This document shows positions 35,413-45,023 of a stretch of DNA of 64,000 bases, piece by piece (the first letter of the stretch is position 1; each line of letters starts with the position of its first letter). A model generated the notes under the pieces. The model had not been told where the DNA came from, searched no databases, and saw only the letters and a list, made by a program, of their open reading frames with translations. Both the position numbers and the translations under genes were made by a program. Location of the stretch: the NCBI GenBank assembly GCA_964367935.1, contig CAYIYZ010000009.1, positions 1-64,000 on the forward strand. Direction: 5' to 3'. Origin of the DNA: Scatomorpha sp964367935 (lineage in GTDB: Bacteria > Bacillota > Clostridia > Oscillospirales > Oscillospiraceae).

Positions 35413-36048
35413 TTGCTAAAAGTCAAGGACATACATAAATCATACGGTGGCAATTCTGTACTCTGCGGCGCTTCACTTCGTGTGATGCCCGGAGAGTGCA
35501 CGGGTCTTGCGGGGCGCAACGGCTCAGGTAAGTCTACCCTCATTCGCATTATCGCACAGGTTGACCGTGCTGATAGAGGTGACTTGCTTTGTGACGAAGT
35601 TTCCGTACTCGGCTCTCGTAACTTTCTGCGTGGGCGCTTCGCTTATGTTCCGCAGGAGGAGGCACTTGCCGAGTTTCTGACGGTGAAGGAGCAATTGCGT
35701 TTTTGGCAGGCTGCTGTCGGAGCTTCCGATGCGGAGATAATTTCTGCTTTGGGCGTTGATGATTTATGGAACAAGCGAATTGACAAACTATCAGGTGGTC
35801 AGAAGAAGCGTGTGAGCATAGCGCTCGCTCTGCAAAACAGTCCCGATTATATTGTGATGGACGAGGCCTTCTCCGCTCTGGACTCTCAGTTTAGAGACGA
35901 GCTCACGCGCATACTGCGAAGAAAGCTCGACGAAGGTGTTGGCATCCTTTGGTGCAGTCACGATCTCGAGGAATTTCGCACACTCTGTAGCTCTGTACTT
36001 CTGTTGAAGGATGGCGTACTTACCCCTTTTGAACCGAACACAATTTAG
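35413..36048 (+). CDS. ABC transporter ATP-binding protein
   Basis: A 211-residue ATPase of an ABC-2-type exporter. Walker A GRNGSGKST (about 32-40), Q-loop in YVPQEEALAE, signature LSGGQKKR (near 125), Walker B YIVMDEAF (near 147) and an H-loop SHDL (near 180). The start is taken as TTG 35413, seven bases after GGAGG (35401-35405). The longer frame from ATG 35377 would start within the -10 box. It heads an operon with a lipoprotein and two permeases, with which it should form one exporter. The substrate is unknown. Confidence 0.9.
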   Translation: MLKVKDIHKSYGGNSVLCGASLRVMPGECTGLAGRNGSGKSTLIRIIAQVDRADRGDLLCDEVSVLGSRNFLRGRFAYVPQEEALAEFLTVKEQLRFWQAAVGASDAEIISALGVDDLWNKRIDKLSGGQKKRVSIALALQNSPDYIVMDEAFSALDSQFRDELTRILRRKLDEGVGILWCSHDLEEFRTLCSSVLLLKDGVLTPFEPNTI

Positions 36049-36075
36049 TTGTACATTATTTTTGGAGGATGAATT

Positions 36076-37560
36076 ATGAAAAAGAGAACCCCTAAAGCCA
36101 GACTGATAGCTCTGGTAATGACCATGCTACTCATGGTCTCTATGCTCGCCGCTTGCGGTGGCGACGAAACTCCCGCAGATCCCGCTACAGCTATTAAAGA
36201 GGCAAGCTCCGCTACTTTTGCGCAATTTGCTACCATGTCTGATCCCGAGACAACTCAGGCTCTTGTGGACATGATGTACAGTGGCAATACACGTCAAGAG
36301 ATGAGCCTAACCTTTACAGGTGCGGAAATCGGCATGGATGTCAGCGAGCTATACGGCACTGAGTTTTCCTTGGTAGCTGACATGGCTGTGCCCGACAGGA
36401 AGATGGCTATGGACATGACTCTTACCGTAGGTGCCGCTGACCCCATTTACCTTGACGCTATGATAGATGACTCTACCGTTTACCTCGCAAGCTCCTCATT
36501 CTTGGGCGATGCGATTTTAGGTGTATCAGAGTCCGACATGGCAACTACAACAGGCACAAGCATCAACACCTTTGATATGCTTGACCAGTACGCAGGCATG
36601 AGTGGCACCGGTTTAACAGAGGAAAGCATGACCGCTCTTTCTACAGCTTACGACACCATGATGGCTGGCGCTACCATAGCTGATCCCGTTGATGCCGAGA
36701 TTGAGATCGACGGCGCAAGCCTTGCAGTAAGCCAGTACGATGTCTCCATCACACCTGAGCTGTACGGAGCTTTCGTCACCGAGGTTATAAACATCATCTA
36801 TAACGACGAAGTTTTGCGTGCTCTCATGGAGCCGTCCATTGAATTGCAGTACGGCGACTACGACACTTTCGTCAGCGATTCCATCACCTCTCTCGAGGAG
36901 CAGCTCGCTCTTGACGAGGAGGCCGGCGACTTTATGCCCACCTTCTACATAAGTGACGGTTACCTGCGTGGCGTTGATATGGTAGTCGGCGATGACCTTG
37001 CTATGAACATTCGTTTCGGCGCTGAAGTTGCGGCAGATTATTTTGAAATGTTCATCGGTACCGCTTCCACAAGTGAGGCGCTTCTGACTATGACAGCTAA
37101 GGGCAATCACAGCGGTGCAGGCGATAAGTTTGACACTGTTATGGAGATGAGCATGGTTGATCCCTCTACAGCGGAGACTGTCTCCATGAATCTTGCCATG
37201 GACTATGACCTCGCAAGCGGTGCTTACAATTTTAATATGGATGCATCTACGAGTTACGAAGCAGTTTCCATGAGCTCTAACGGCACATTCACTATGGACG
37301 AAACCTCCTACAGCTTTGTGGCCGACGACTTCACTGTAGAATCCATGGGCATGAGCCTTTCCTTCGCTATGGAGCTTACGATGGCAGAGTCTGAGGGTGT
37401 GAGCTTTGATGTGTCCTCCGCTCAGATGATCTCCGAGATGAGTTCAAGCGATATGGCAGCTCTACAGACTACACTTCAGACAAACGCTATGAACATACTC
37501 ATGAACGTCGCGGAGGCTTCTCCCCTCATTGCTACTCTCTTAATGGGTGGCGCATACTAA
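36076..37560 (+). CDS. Large lipoprotein of an ABC exporter operon
   Basis: A 494-residue lipoprotein with signal peptide and lipobox LAAC (about residues 22-25). The mature chain is acidic, rich in Met, Ser and Thr, and full of alternating strands, like the beta-rich LolA/LppX or DUF6612-type lipoproteins; I do not assign it. It lies between the ATPase and the two permeases in one operon with a GGAGG site, and is thus probably an accessory part of the exporter, or its cargo. The sequence after about 130 is repetitive in style (ASSTSEAL, YTMDETSY). Confidence 0.8.
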   Translation: MKKRTPKARLIALVMTMLLMVSMLAACGGDETPADPATAIKEASSATFAQFATMSDPETTQALVDMMYSGNTRQEMSLTFTGAEIGMDVSELYGTEFSLVADMAVPDRKMAMDMTLTVGAADPIYLDAMIDDSTVYLASSSFLGDAILGVSESDMATTTGTSINTFDMLDQYAGMSGTGLTEESMTALSTAYDTMMAGATIADPVDAEIEIDGASLAVSQYDVSITPELYGAFVTEVINIIYNDEVLRALMEPSIELQYGDYDTFVSDSITSLEEQLALDEEAGDFMPTFYISDGYLRGVDMVVGDDLAMNIRFGAEVAADYFEMFIGTASTSEALLTMTAKGNHSGAGDKFDTVMEMSMVDPSTAETVSMNLAMDYDLASGAYNFNMDASTSYEAVSMSSNGTFTMDETSYSFVADDFTVESMGMSLSFAMELTMAESEGVSFDVSSAQMISEMSSSDMAALQTTLQTNAMNILMNVAEASPLIATLLMGGAY

Positions 37561-37564
37561 GTAA

Positions 37565-38710
37565 ATGGCATTTTTTCTGAGACTTACTAAACTTAATATT
37601 CTCAGACTCAGACGGCGGCTTTGCCTATTGGTGGCAATAGCCGCCGCCTTTGCCATGCTCGCTTTTATTCTCGCTACCGGTGTCGCCGATATCACGGAGC
37701 GTGACAGTGCCGTCAGCTCACTGACCTTCGCCGTAACGGGCGATATGGAGCAAGCTAAGGCACTTGTGACGCTTGTGTCGAGCATGACAGATATAGCCGC
37801 CTACGCAAATTTTGTGGCTATGGACACAGATAGTGCGAAAGAGGCGCTGCAAAAAGGCGAGGTCTCCGCCGTTATGGAGCTGCCCGACAATTTCGTTGAC
37901 GGCATACAAAACGGCAGTAATGAGGCCTTGCTCCTACATCTGCCGTCTTCATCGCCTGTGGAGGGCTATCTTGCGCTGTACGCCGGACAAGTCGCCTCCG
38001 ACATGCTCTCTGCCGCTCAGGGCGCTATTTACCTCACGCTAAACACCTTGCGTGACGAGGGGATGTATGACAGCAATTCGGTTGTCGATGTAAACCGTGA
38101 CTATGTTGTATTTGCACTTGGGCGTAATGGCATGTACGAGGAAGATGTCATCAGCGCTGCGGGCTCTGCTTCGCTTACGGAGCATTACACCGCTTCCCTG
38201 CTCGTCTTTGTGCTCCTAATGTCCGCACTCACGTTCTACCCCATACTCTCACCTGTTCAAGGTGCATGGCGTAATAGGTTGAGGACTTTAGGTTGTGACG
38301 GATTTACTTGGACTTTAGCTGCTTTCACTTGTATCTTTATTTGTATCGCTGTTCTCATTAGCATTTGCTTATTCTACACGCAAGCTTTTAATTTCGGCGC
38401 TTTTTGCACACTGCTGACCTTCTCACTCGGCTTTGTCTGTCTCACGGCAACTGTGTGTCGTACCGAGTCGGCTATGTCCGCACTGTGCTTTCTGTCTGTG
38501 CTCATTTTTGCACTTTTGGGCGGCGGTATAATACCGACTACCCTTATGCCCGTCAATTTGCGAAACCTGTCTCCACTCTCGCCGTATTCCGCTCTCATGG
38601 ACGCCATGCACGGTGAATTTTCACCCATTATCGTCCTGTGCGGTTTATTGTTCTCGGGCATAGCCTTTATGCTTTGCACCCGTGCCTACAGTAAGGGGGA
38701 GAGAATATGA
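37565..38710 (+). CDS. ABC-2-type permease 1
   Basis: A 381-residue membrane protein: one N-terminal helix (about 17-40), a large extracytoplasmic domain (about 45-205) and five helices in the C-terminal half. This is the usual ABC-2 (NatB/YhgE-like) layout. The start is 4 bases after the lipoprotein stop with a weak GGTGG site, implying coupling. Its end overlaps the next gene by 4 bases (ATGA). With the next protein it forms the channel of the exporter. Confidence 0.85.
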   Translation: MAFFLRLTKLNILRLRRRLCLLVAIAAAFAMLAFILATGVADITERDSAVSSLTFAVTGDMEQAKALVTLVSSMTDIAAYANFVAMDTDSAKEALQKGEVSAVMELPDNFVDGIQNGSNEALLLHLPSSSPVEGYLALYAGQVASDMLSAAQGAIYLTLNTLRDEGMYDSNSVVDVNRDYVVFALGRNGMYEEDVISAAGSASLTEHYTASLLVFVLLMSALTFYPILSPVQGAWRNRLRTLGCDGFTWTLAAFTCIFICIAVLISICLFYTQAFNFGAFCTLLTFSLGFVCLTATVCRTESAMSALCFLSVLIFALLGGGIIPTTLMPVNLRNLSPLSPYSALMDAMHGEFSPIIVLCGLLFSGIAFMLCTRAYSKGERI

Positions 38711-39801
38711 TTTTTTATACCGCTCTTTTTAAATCTGAAATCATTAAGCAAATCCGTGATAGGCGTATTTTGCTTCTAATTATAGTTTTCATCACTACTT
38801 GTACAGCGTCTGTTTTCGTCGCTTCCGATGTGGACGAGCCGGCATCTGTGCCCGTTGGCATAGTTGTACCCGAGTACAGTATTCAAGGCGCTGAGCTACT
38901 AACCCTCTTGCGCTCTGAGGATACTTTAGTCGAGTTTATCCTCACAGACGAAGATACACTATATCAAAATGTCGCAGCCGGCAATTATGAATGTGGCTAC
39001 ATTTTGCAGCCCGACTACGACGAGCGTATAGAAAGAGGTAACTACAACGACCTGTACACCTTAGTCAGGAGTGAGAGCAGTGCTCTGTTCGGCTTGGTCT
39101 CCGAGTCTATGTCTGCCGCTACAATGCAGCTTGTTGCCGATGACATTGCACGCACTTACCTAAATCAGCAAGGCTTGGACGCACCCGTTGACGGCTACAT
39201 ATTAGACGAGGATGAGCGTTTCTCCGTTGTGCCTATCATAGGCGAGGATATCGCCACCACCGTAGTGGCAGAAGCGGAGAGCTCTGTTTTCGTTGGCCTA
39301 CTTGCACTCACGCTCTGTGTATTCGCTATTTCGGGTGGTGACACCCTCGCCGCTTCACGCAACAGCCTATACCATAAGAGGCTCGCAGCCTTGTATGGCG
39401 AGACACCACTCTTACTAATACCCATTTTTGTGCAAAGCACTTTTTTATTTCTTATCACTGCACTTTCTTTTCTTCTGCTCGGTGTACACAATTTCCTCGC
39501 GCTTTTCTTATTCATAATATGTCTTGCGACACTCAGCTATCTGCTCGCTCAGTTTAAAGACGGTTTTTCAGCCGTACTCTTGCCCTTTTTTGTGCCAATA
39601 GCTTTAGTGCTCACACCCATATTCTTCGATGTTCGTAACATTTTCCCTGCCCTAAGGTCGCTTAGCGCACTTATTCCATCCACGCACTTTATCTCTTACC
39701 TGCAGGGTGACATCTACGCCTCGCTTTATCTTATCGCACTCTCGGTAGTGTATCTCCTCATTTCAATTATTGTTCGGAAGCTTCCAAAAAAATATAGTTA
39801 A
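38707..39801 (+). CDS. ABC-2-type permease 2
   Basis: A 364-residue membrane protein with the same layout as its neighbour: N-terminal helix (about 20-37), an external domain (about 40-190) and a cluster of helices (about 195-355). Paralogue or partner of permease 1; the two likely pair as a heterodimer over a homodimer of the ATPase. Last gene of the operon, followed by a strong terminator. Confidence 0.85.
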   Translation: MIFYTALFKSEIIKQIRDRRILLLIIVFITTCTASVFVASDVDEPASVPVGIVVPEYSIQGAELLTLLRSEDTLVEFILTDEDTLYQNVAAGNYECGYILQPDYDERIERGNYNDLYTLVRSESSALFGLVSESMSAATMQLVADDIARTYLNQQGLDAPVDGYILDEDERFSVVPIIGEDIATTVVAEAESSVFVGLLALTLCVFAISGGDTLAASRNSLYHKRLAALYGETPLLLIPIFVQSTFLFLITALSFLLLGVHNFLALFLFIICLATLSYLLAQFKDGFSAVLLPFFVPIALVLTPIFFDVRNIFPALRSLSALIPSTHFISYLQGDIYASLYLIALSVVYLLISIIVRKLPKKYS

Positions 39802-39811
39802 TCACACAAAA

Positions 39812-39840
39812 AGATGCGGAGGGTAAGACCCTCCGCATCT
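39812..39840. terminator. Bidirectional terminator
   Basis: Twelve-base perfect arms (39812-39823 and 39829-39840, AGATGCGGAGGG) with a 5-base loop, A-rich before and T-rich after. It ends the ABC operon and the convergent chemotaxis gene. Confidence 0.88.
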
Positions 39841-39854
39841 TAATTTTTATATTC

Positions 39855-41207
39855 TTACAGCTCCTGTATAGCCTTGTTTATATAACCTACCTCGTCCATA
39901 ACCTCATGTGCTATTGACGTACTGCTCTCTGCCATATTCGCCGTCTGTAAAATGTCCTTATTAATATGTTGCATCTGCTGTAATATATTCTCTATATTAG
40001 CGACCTGTGCCTCCATTACCATATTAATCTCACGTGCATTCTCCGCAGAGGACTTAGAATAGTCTATGACCTCGCCCATATTCGTGACTGCTTCACTTAC
40101 GAGCGCCACACCCCTTTTTACGCTGCTTATAGACTCATCTATGAGACTCTCACTATCACTCGCCGCCTGTGAACTGCGGTTCGCCAAAGTGCGTACCTCC
40201 TCCGCCACTATGGCAAATCCCTTGCCCGCCGTGCCCGCTCTCGCTGCCTCCACCGAAGCATTTAAGGCAAGTAAATTCGTCTGGAAGGCTATGTCTTCTA
40301 TGCTCTTTATTATACCTATTATGCTGTTAGAGGACCTCTCTATCTCCTTAATCGCTTCCGCAACCGCAGTCATAAGTTTGCTATTGTCCTCTAGTTTAAT
40401 CACGCTCTCCATCGCCTTATTGCGTGATGCCGCAGCTTTCTCCTGTGCTATCATTACCTCTTTTTCCATAGACAAGCTCTCTTGAGTCAGCTCCTCTATT
40501 ATAAGAGCCTGACTAGCCGACGCCTCCTTCAAAGCCGTCGCAATATCCAACATACTCCTCGATGTATCCTCCAAGTTGCCGCTGCGCTTACCTACTTCCG
40601 TAAACACACTCTGCTGTAGCTCGGCACTCTTCTTCTCAGATTCCATCTTCTGCTCGATCTTGCCTATCAGCTTCTGCGACTCTGCGTCCTTCTCAGTCGC
40701 ACTATCAATATAAGCACATCCCCACCTAACAAGCAAGTAAACAAACAAAGTACAAAATGTGAATCCGAACAAACCTCTTGCAATATTGCCAATACCTATG
40801 GCACCATAGACAGATTCACCAAAAAATAGCGCTACCCCCAATATTACCGTCGCCAATATCCACTGGCTCACAAACAAGCGTGTATTGTAGTAAATGCCCG
40901 TAAACGCCAAACTCGCCGCCACCAAACTCAAAGTCGCCGCTAAATTGCTACTCAATATACCAAATCCAAGAATCAAAAGCAGTTGAGTAAAGGTCAAAAC
41001 ATACACGCAAGCCTCATACTTCCCACGCTTCTTGAGCGTGGTACTCACAGGTACCAAAGCCAAAGTAGCTAAAATAATCGCACTTCCAACCGCAACAGAA
41101 CTCGACACTATATATAATAGTCCGTACGCTATTGCACCAGCCAAAAGCACCGTTTGGTTTACTTTAATTAACTTATCTAAACTTATTACCGTTTTTTGCT
41201 CTTTCAT
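39855..41207 (-). CDS. Methyl-accepting chemotaxis protein
   Basis: A 450-residue receptor. Residues about 18-162 hold six closely spaced membrane helices with no large external sensor domain, so the ligand is probably sensed within or at the membrane. A short linker and then a cytoplasmic signalling coiled coil follow, with the conserved hairpin tip IAFQTNLLALNASVEAARAG near residues 300-325 and a FAIVAEEVRTLA stretch. There is no HAMP domain that I can see. It should signal to CheA/CheW. No other chemotaxis genes are in the window. Monocistronic. Confidence 0.9.
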   Translation of the reverse strand: MKEQKTVISLDKLIKVNQTVLLAGAIAYGLLYIVSSSVAVGSAIILATLALVPVSTTLKKRGKYEACVYVLTFTQLLLILGFGILSSNLAATLSLVAASLAFTGIYYNTRLFVSQWILATVILGVALFFGESVYGAIGIGNIARGLFGFTFCTLFVYLLVRWGCAYIDSATEKDAESQKLIGKIEQKMESEKKSAELQQSVFTEVGKRSGNLEDTSRSMLDIATALKEASASQALIIEELTQESLSMEKEVMIAQEKAAASRNKAMESVIKLEDNSKLMTAVAEAIKEIERSSNSIIGIIKSIEDIAFQTNLLALNASVEAARAGTAGKGFAIVAEEVRTLANRSSQAASDSESLIDESISSVKRGVALVSEAVTNMGEVIDYSKSSAENAREINMVMEAQVANIENILQQMQHINKDILQTANMAESSTSIAHEVMDEVGYINKAIQEL

Positions 41208-41499
41208 AGTCGCTCCTTAATCACACTTAGTCCGTATTTACACCTGAGTTCCACTTTAATTTTATCTCATTTAATCGCACTTGTCAACGCTTGCCATCTA
41301 AGTCCCAGAAAGCAGAAGCCTGAAATCAGACGATATGAGATCACGAAAATAAAAGCATTTTTTCTGTCACTTGACGTCTTTTTCGTCTATTTTGCATAAT
41401 AGATCTTCATTGCCGCCCTCTTTTTTGGCTGAAATTCGACTTGACCGCTGGGTGAAAAGGGTTTAAACTGAAAGCCATACATGAAAGGGAGTTGTGCTC

Positions 41500-41751
41500 A
41501 TGACTGCAAATATGTTTTACAATAACAATAAGTCATACGCTAACACGCGTTTTACTGCGTGCTTCTTTTCTATGCCTATTATACTCATCGGGGATGCGGC
41601 TTTAGCAGTCGTGTCCTCTATTATTTTGCTTTGTGTCACTGTACTCATACGACTTGTCGCTGTCATTTCTATTATTGGCAGTGTCATACTGAACCTTATA
41701 CAGAAGGTTACTTCGGTGAGATTTACACAAGGCATACATATATTCGATTAG
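41500..41751 (+). CDS. Small membrane protein, unknown
   Basis: An 83-residue protein with a polar N-terminus (about 1-18) and two hydrophobic segments (about 22-45 and 47-66). ATG 41500 follows GGGAG and is preferred over 41494. A strong terminator 27 bases after the stop supports that it is expressed. No family recognised; it may be a stress- or envelope-related peptide. The 290 bases upstream contain no gene. Confidence 0.5.
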   Translation: MTANMFYNNNKSYANTRFTACFFSMPIILIGDAALAVVSSIILLCVTVLIRLVAVISIIGSVILNLIQKVTSVRFTQGIHIFD

Positions 41752-41778
41752 GGAGTTTTCCCTATTGTTTGTGCCTGA

Positions 41779-41810
41779 AGTGACCTTGCCGTGCAAGGTC
41801 ACTTTTTTTG
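41779..41810 (+). terminator. Rho-independent terminator
   Basis: Eleven-base perfect arms (41779-41789 and 41793-41803) with a 3-base loop, followed by seven to eight Ts. Confidence 0.92.
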
Positions 41811-41887
41811 TTTTTCAGTCGAGTGTTTATTCAGCTATCTGTATGACACACGATAGAAAATAAATATTTTAATCGGAGGAAATGAAA

Positions 41888-43063
41888 ATGAAAAAGATGA
41901 AATTGTTCAGTTTGGTACTGGTTTTGCTATTTGCATTCACAGTACTAACAGGTTGCTCGTCAGACGATGGCGGCGCAGCTGAGGGTGGCGCAGACACTAC
42001 CCTACTCATTGGCGGCATAGGCCCTGTAACAGGTGACTATGCAAACTACGGCACCTCAGTTAGCCAGGGCGCTATGCTCGCTGTCGAGGAAATCAACGCA
42101 GCCGGCGGCGTTAACGGCTTTACATTCGAGCTCAACTTCCAAGACTCACAAGGCGCACCTGACAGCGCTGTATCCGCTTACGGTCTGCTCATGGACGAGG
42201 GCATGGATCTTTCCATGGGTGCTACTTTCTCGGGCGAGATGGCTTCCGTCAGCGCCGCTGCGGCAGCAGACGGAATACTGCTACTTACACCTTCCGCATC
42301 CTCTGTTGATGCAATAGCAGGCAACGACGCCGCTTACAGACTCTGCATTAACGATCCCGCTCAGGGTACAGCCTCCGCCAACTACATGGCAGAGAACGCC
42401 CTCGGCACCACCGCTGCGGTCTTCTACGCAAGTGATAACGATTACAGTGTCGGCCTATACGAGACCTTCGTTGCAGGTTGCGCTGAGGTGGGTATAGAAG
42501 TTGTCGAGGTCCAGGCGTTCACCGAGTCCGGCAACACCGACTTCTCAGCTCAGATTAACTCCATAGCAGATTCCGGTGCAGAGATAGTTTTCCTGCCCAT
42601 CTACGCCGCTGAGGCTTCCACCTTCCTTACTCAGGCAGACGGTATTCTCGACGATGTTATCTTCTTCGGTTGTGACGGTCTTGACGGTCTCCTATCACAG
42701 GTTGCAGATCCCGCACTTGCCGAGGGCGTCATGATGCTAACTCCCTTCTCAGCTGATGCCGAGGTTGAAGCTGTCGCTAACTTTGCAAGCGCTTACGAGA
42801 CAAAGTACGGTAGTGCTCCTGACCAGTTTGCAGCTAACGGCTATGATGTCATCTACACCTTCAAAGCTCTACTTGAGCACACCGGTGTTACACCCGAGAC
42901 GAAGGACGATACCTTCAACGAGACTATGGTTGCGGCTATGACCGAAGTTACCGTAACAGGCGTGACGGGCGAAATGACATGGACTGCTGACGGTGAAACA
43001 CAAAAAGACGCACTTGCTATGGTAATCAAAGACGGCGTAAGCACTCTTTATACCGGCGAGTAA
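41888..43063 (+). CDS. livJ: Branched-chain amino acid-binding lipoprotein
   Basis: A 391-residue periplasmic-binding-type protein anchored by a lipobox (VLTGC, about residues 17-21). The mature part is a type I binding fold of the LivJ/LivK family: LLIGGIGPVTGDYANYG, then GAMLAVEEINAAGGVNG and DSQGAPDSAV, with GATFSGEMASVS in the ligand site. It captures Leu/Ile/Val or related amino acids for the permease encoded next. ATG 41888 is chosen over 41882 since GGAGG (41875-41879) is eight rather than two bases away. First gene of the livJHMGF operon. Confidence 0.92.
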   Translation: MKKMKLFSLVLVLLFAFTVLTGCSSDDGGAAEGGADTTLLIGGIGPVTGDYANYGTSVSQGAMLAVEEINAAGGVNGFTFELNFQDSQGAPDSAVSAYGLLMDEGMDLSMGATFSGEMASVSAAAAADGILLLTPSASSVDAIAGNDAAYRLCINDPAQGTASANYMAENALGTTAAVFYASDNDYSVGLYETFVAGCAEVGIEVVEVQAFTESGNTDFSAQINSIADSGAEIVFLPIYAAEASTFLTQADGILDDVIFFGCDGLDGLLSQVADPALAEGVMMLTPFSADAEVEAVANFASAYETKYGSAPDQFAANGYDVIYTFKALLEHTGVTPETKDDTFNETMVAAMTEVTVTGVTGEMTWTADGETQKDALAMVIKDGVSTLYTGE

Positions 43064-43127
43064 ATATGGCATTAGGGCGGCGGGCAAAAACTAATTGCCC
43101 GCCGGCTTTGGGAAGAGGGATATATCT

Positions 43128-44006
43128 ATGGTACAACTTGTACAGACACTTATTAGCGGTCTTAGCTTAGGTAGCATTTACGCACTTATCGCCTTGGGAT
43201 ACACCATGGTTTACGGTATTGCAAAAATGCTCAACTTTGCGCACGGTGATGTCATCATGGCAGGTGCATACACTGTCATTGTTACAGTTATGTCCGCTAA
43301 CATGCCCGGCGCCGTGGCTATAATTGTAAGTATTGCCGCTTGCGCTATTTTGGGCATCAGTATTGAATTTCTTGCGTATAAACCTTTACGTAAAGCGCCG
43401 CCTTTATCCGTGCTCATCACGGCGATAGGCGTAAGCTATTTGTTGCAGAATATTGCTTTGCTTTTTTTCGGGCCGGAGCAGCGTGCTTTTCCCGATATCT
43501 TCGATTTACCCAACATCAAGGTCGGTGAAATTGTCATCGACGGTATTTCCTTAGCCACTTTGATTCTTACTGCGGTAATAATGATTGTTCTTACGCTCTT
43601 TATCTCAAAGACACGTATGGGTAAGGCGATGCGCGCCGTCTCTGAGGATAAGGAGGCGGCTGAACTCATGGGTATCAGTGTGAACAAAACCATCACGCTG
43701 ACCTTTGCCATTGGTTCTGCACTCGCCGCCATAGCCAGTATTTTCTACGGTGCGAGCTATGTATATATAAGGCCCACCACCGGCTCCATGCCCGGTATCA
43801 AGGCTTTTACTGCCGCTGTTTTCGGTGGTATCGGCTCCATCCCCGGTGCTATGCTCGGTGGCATTCTGCTCGGTCTCATTGAGCAGTCTGCAAAAACCTA
43901 TATATCATCTTTATGGTCAGATGCTATCGTGTTCGGGGTCTTGGTCATTGTGCTCGTTGTTCGACCTGTCGGACTGCTCGGCAAAAAAACAAGTGAGAAG
44001 GTGTAG
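43128..44006 (+). CDS. livH: Branched-chain amino acid permease LivH
   Basis: A 292-residue inner-membrane permease with about eight helices. The N-terminus LISGLSLGSIYALIALGYTMVYGI and the loop GKAMRAVSEDKEAAELMGI (EAA-like coupling helix contacting the ATPases) are typical for LivH. ATG 43128 follows GAGGG; the 11-residue longer frame is unlikely. It pairs with LivM. Confidence 0.93.
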   Translation: MVQLVQTLISGLSLGSIYALIALGYTMVYGIAKMLNFAHGDVIMAGAYTVIVTVMSANMPGAVAIIVSIAACAILGISIEFLAYKPLRKAPPLSVLITAIGVSYLLQNIALLFFGPEQRAFPDIFDLPNIKVGEIVIDGISLATLILTAVIMIVLTLFISKTRMGKAMRAVSEDKEAAELMGISVNKTITLTFAIGSALAAIASIFYGASYVYIRPTTGSMPGIKAFTAAVFGGIGSIPGAMLGGILLGLIEQSAKTYISSLWSDAIVFGVLVIVLVVRPVGLLGKKTSEKV

Positions 44007-44009
44007 AAT

Positions 44010-45023
44010 ATGAAAACAAATCTTAGACATAGGCTGTTTTCACAAAACGCCTTGACCTTATATATGTTAGTTGCTATTTATGCCACGCTCTCATACATGG
44101 TATATTCAGACAACATCACAAGACAGCTCTCAAGTATGCTTATCACAATTTCCGCCTACATCGTAATGGCGATTTCGCTCAATCTCGTCGTTGGCCTGCT
44201 TGGTGAGCTCTCCTTAGGACACGCCGGTTTCGTATCTGTGGGACTATTTTCAGGTTGTCTTGTATCTATCGCAACAGTCGAATTTTTACCACTCTATATA
44301 AGGCTACCTGTTTCCATGCTCTTCGGCGGCTGCTTTGCCGCTGCTGTCGGCTTTGTCGTCGGCCTACCGGCTTTGCGACTTCGTGGCGATTACCTCGCTA
44401 TTGTCACGCTCGGCTGCGGCGAGATTATTAAAAATGTCATAACAAACCTGCCCATCACGGGCGGTGCGCTCGGCTTGAACACCATCAGCATCTACTCCAG
44501 TACCGCAGAGCTTCTGCCCTATGCCATCGTTTTGGTATTTTTGACTGCCATCGTCATGATGAACCTCAAAAACTCAAAGCACGGTCGGGCGATTATGGCT
44601 ATACGTGAAAACCGTATCGCCGCCGAGTCTAACGGCGTTAATGTCACTTACTACAAGCTGACTGTATTTATTATCGCCGCTTTTTTTGCCGGCATGGCAG
44701 GCACACTATACGGGCACGCCTTTGCAAATGTTAAGGCTGCCACCTTCGATTATAACGTCTCCATAGAAATCCTTGTTATAGTCGTCTTGGGCGGTATGGG
44801 CTCTATCAGGGGTTCTATCATCGCTACCGTTATTCTTAGGGCGTTGCCAGAGATGCTCAGAGAGTTTAGTGACTACCGTATGCTCGCTTACTCTATACTA
44901 CTTATTGTTATAATGATTTTAAACGCTTCACCTCGCTATAATGAATTTAAGGATAATTTCAGCTTTAAAGCCCTACTTTCAAAGCGCAAAGTGAAGTCGG
45001 GAGAGGAGTCGAATAATGGATAA
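44010..45023 (+). CDS. livM: Branched-chain amino acid permease LivM
   Basis: A 337-residue permease with about nine to ten helices. SLNLVVGLLGELSLGHAGF and the coupling loop GRAIMAIRENRIAAESNGVN are family hallmarks. It starts 3 bases after livH and overlaps livG by 8 bases, so it is tightly coupled. Confidence 0.93.
   Translation: MKTNLRHRLFSQNALTLYMLVAIYATLSYMVYSDNITRQLSSMLITISAYIVMAISLNLVVGLLGELSLGHAGFVSVGLFSGCLVSIATVEFLPLYIRLPVSMLFGGCFAAAVGFVVGLPALRLRGDYLAIVTLGCGEIIKNVITNLPITGGALGLNTISIYSSTAELLPYAIVLVFLTAIVMMNLKNSKHGRAIMAIRENRIAAESNGVNVTYYKLTVFIIAAFFAGMAGTLYGHAFANVKAATFDYNVSIEILVIVVLGGMGSIRGSIIATVILRALPEMLREFSDYRMLAYSILLIVIMILNASPRYNEFKDNFSFKALLSKRKVKSGEESNNG

Noticed and set aside
41811..41887. 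Possible riboswitch ahead of livJ
   Set aside because: The leader is short and AT-rich with no stem arrangement matching a known class.
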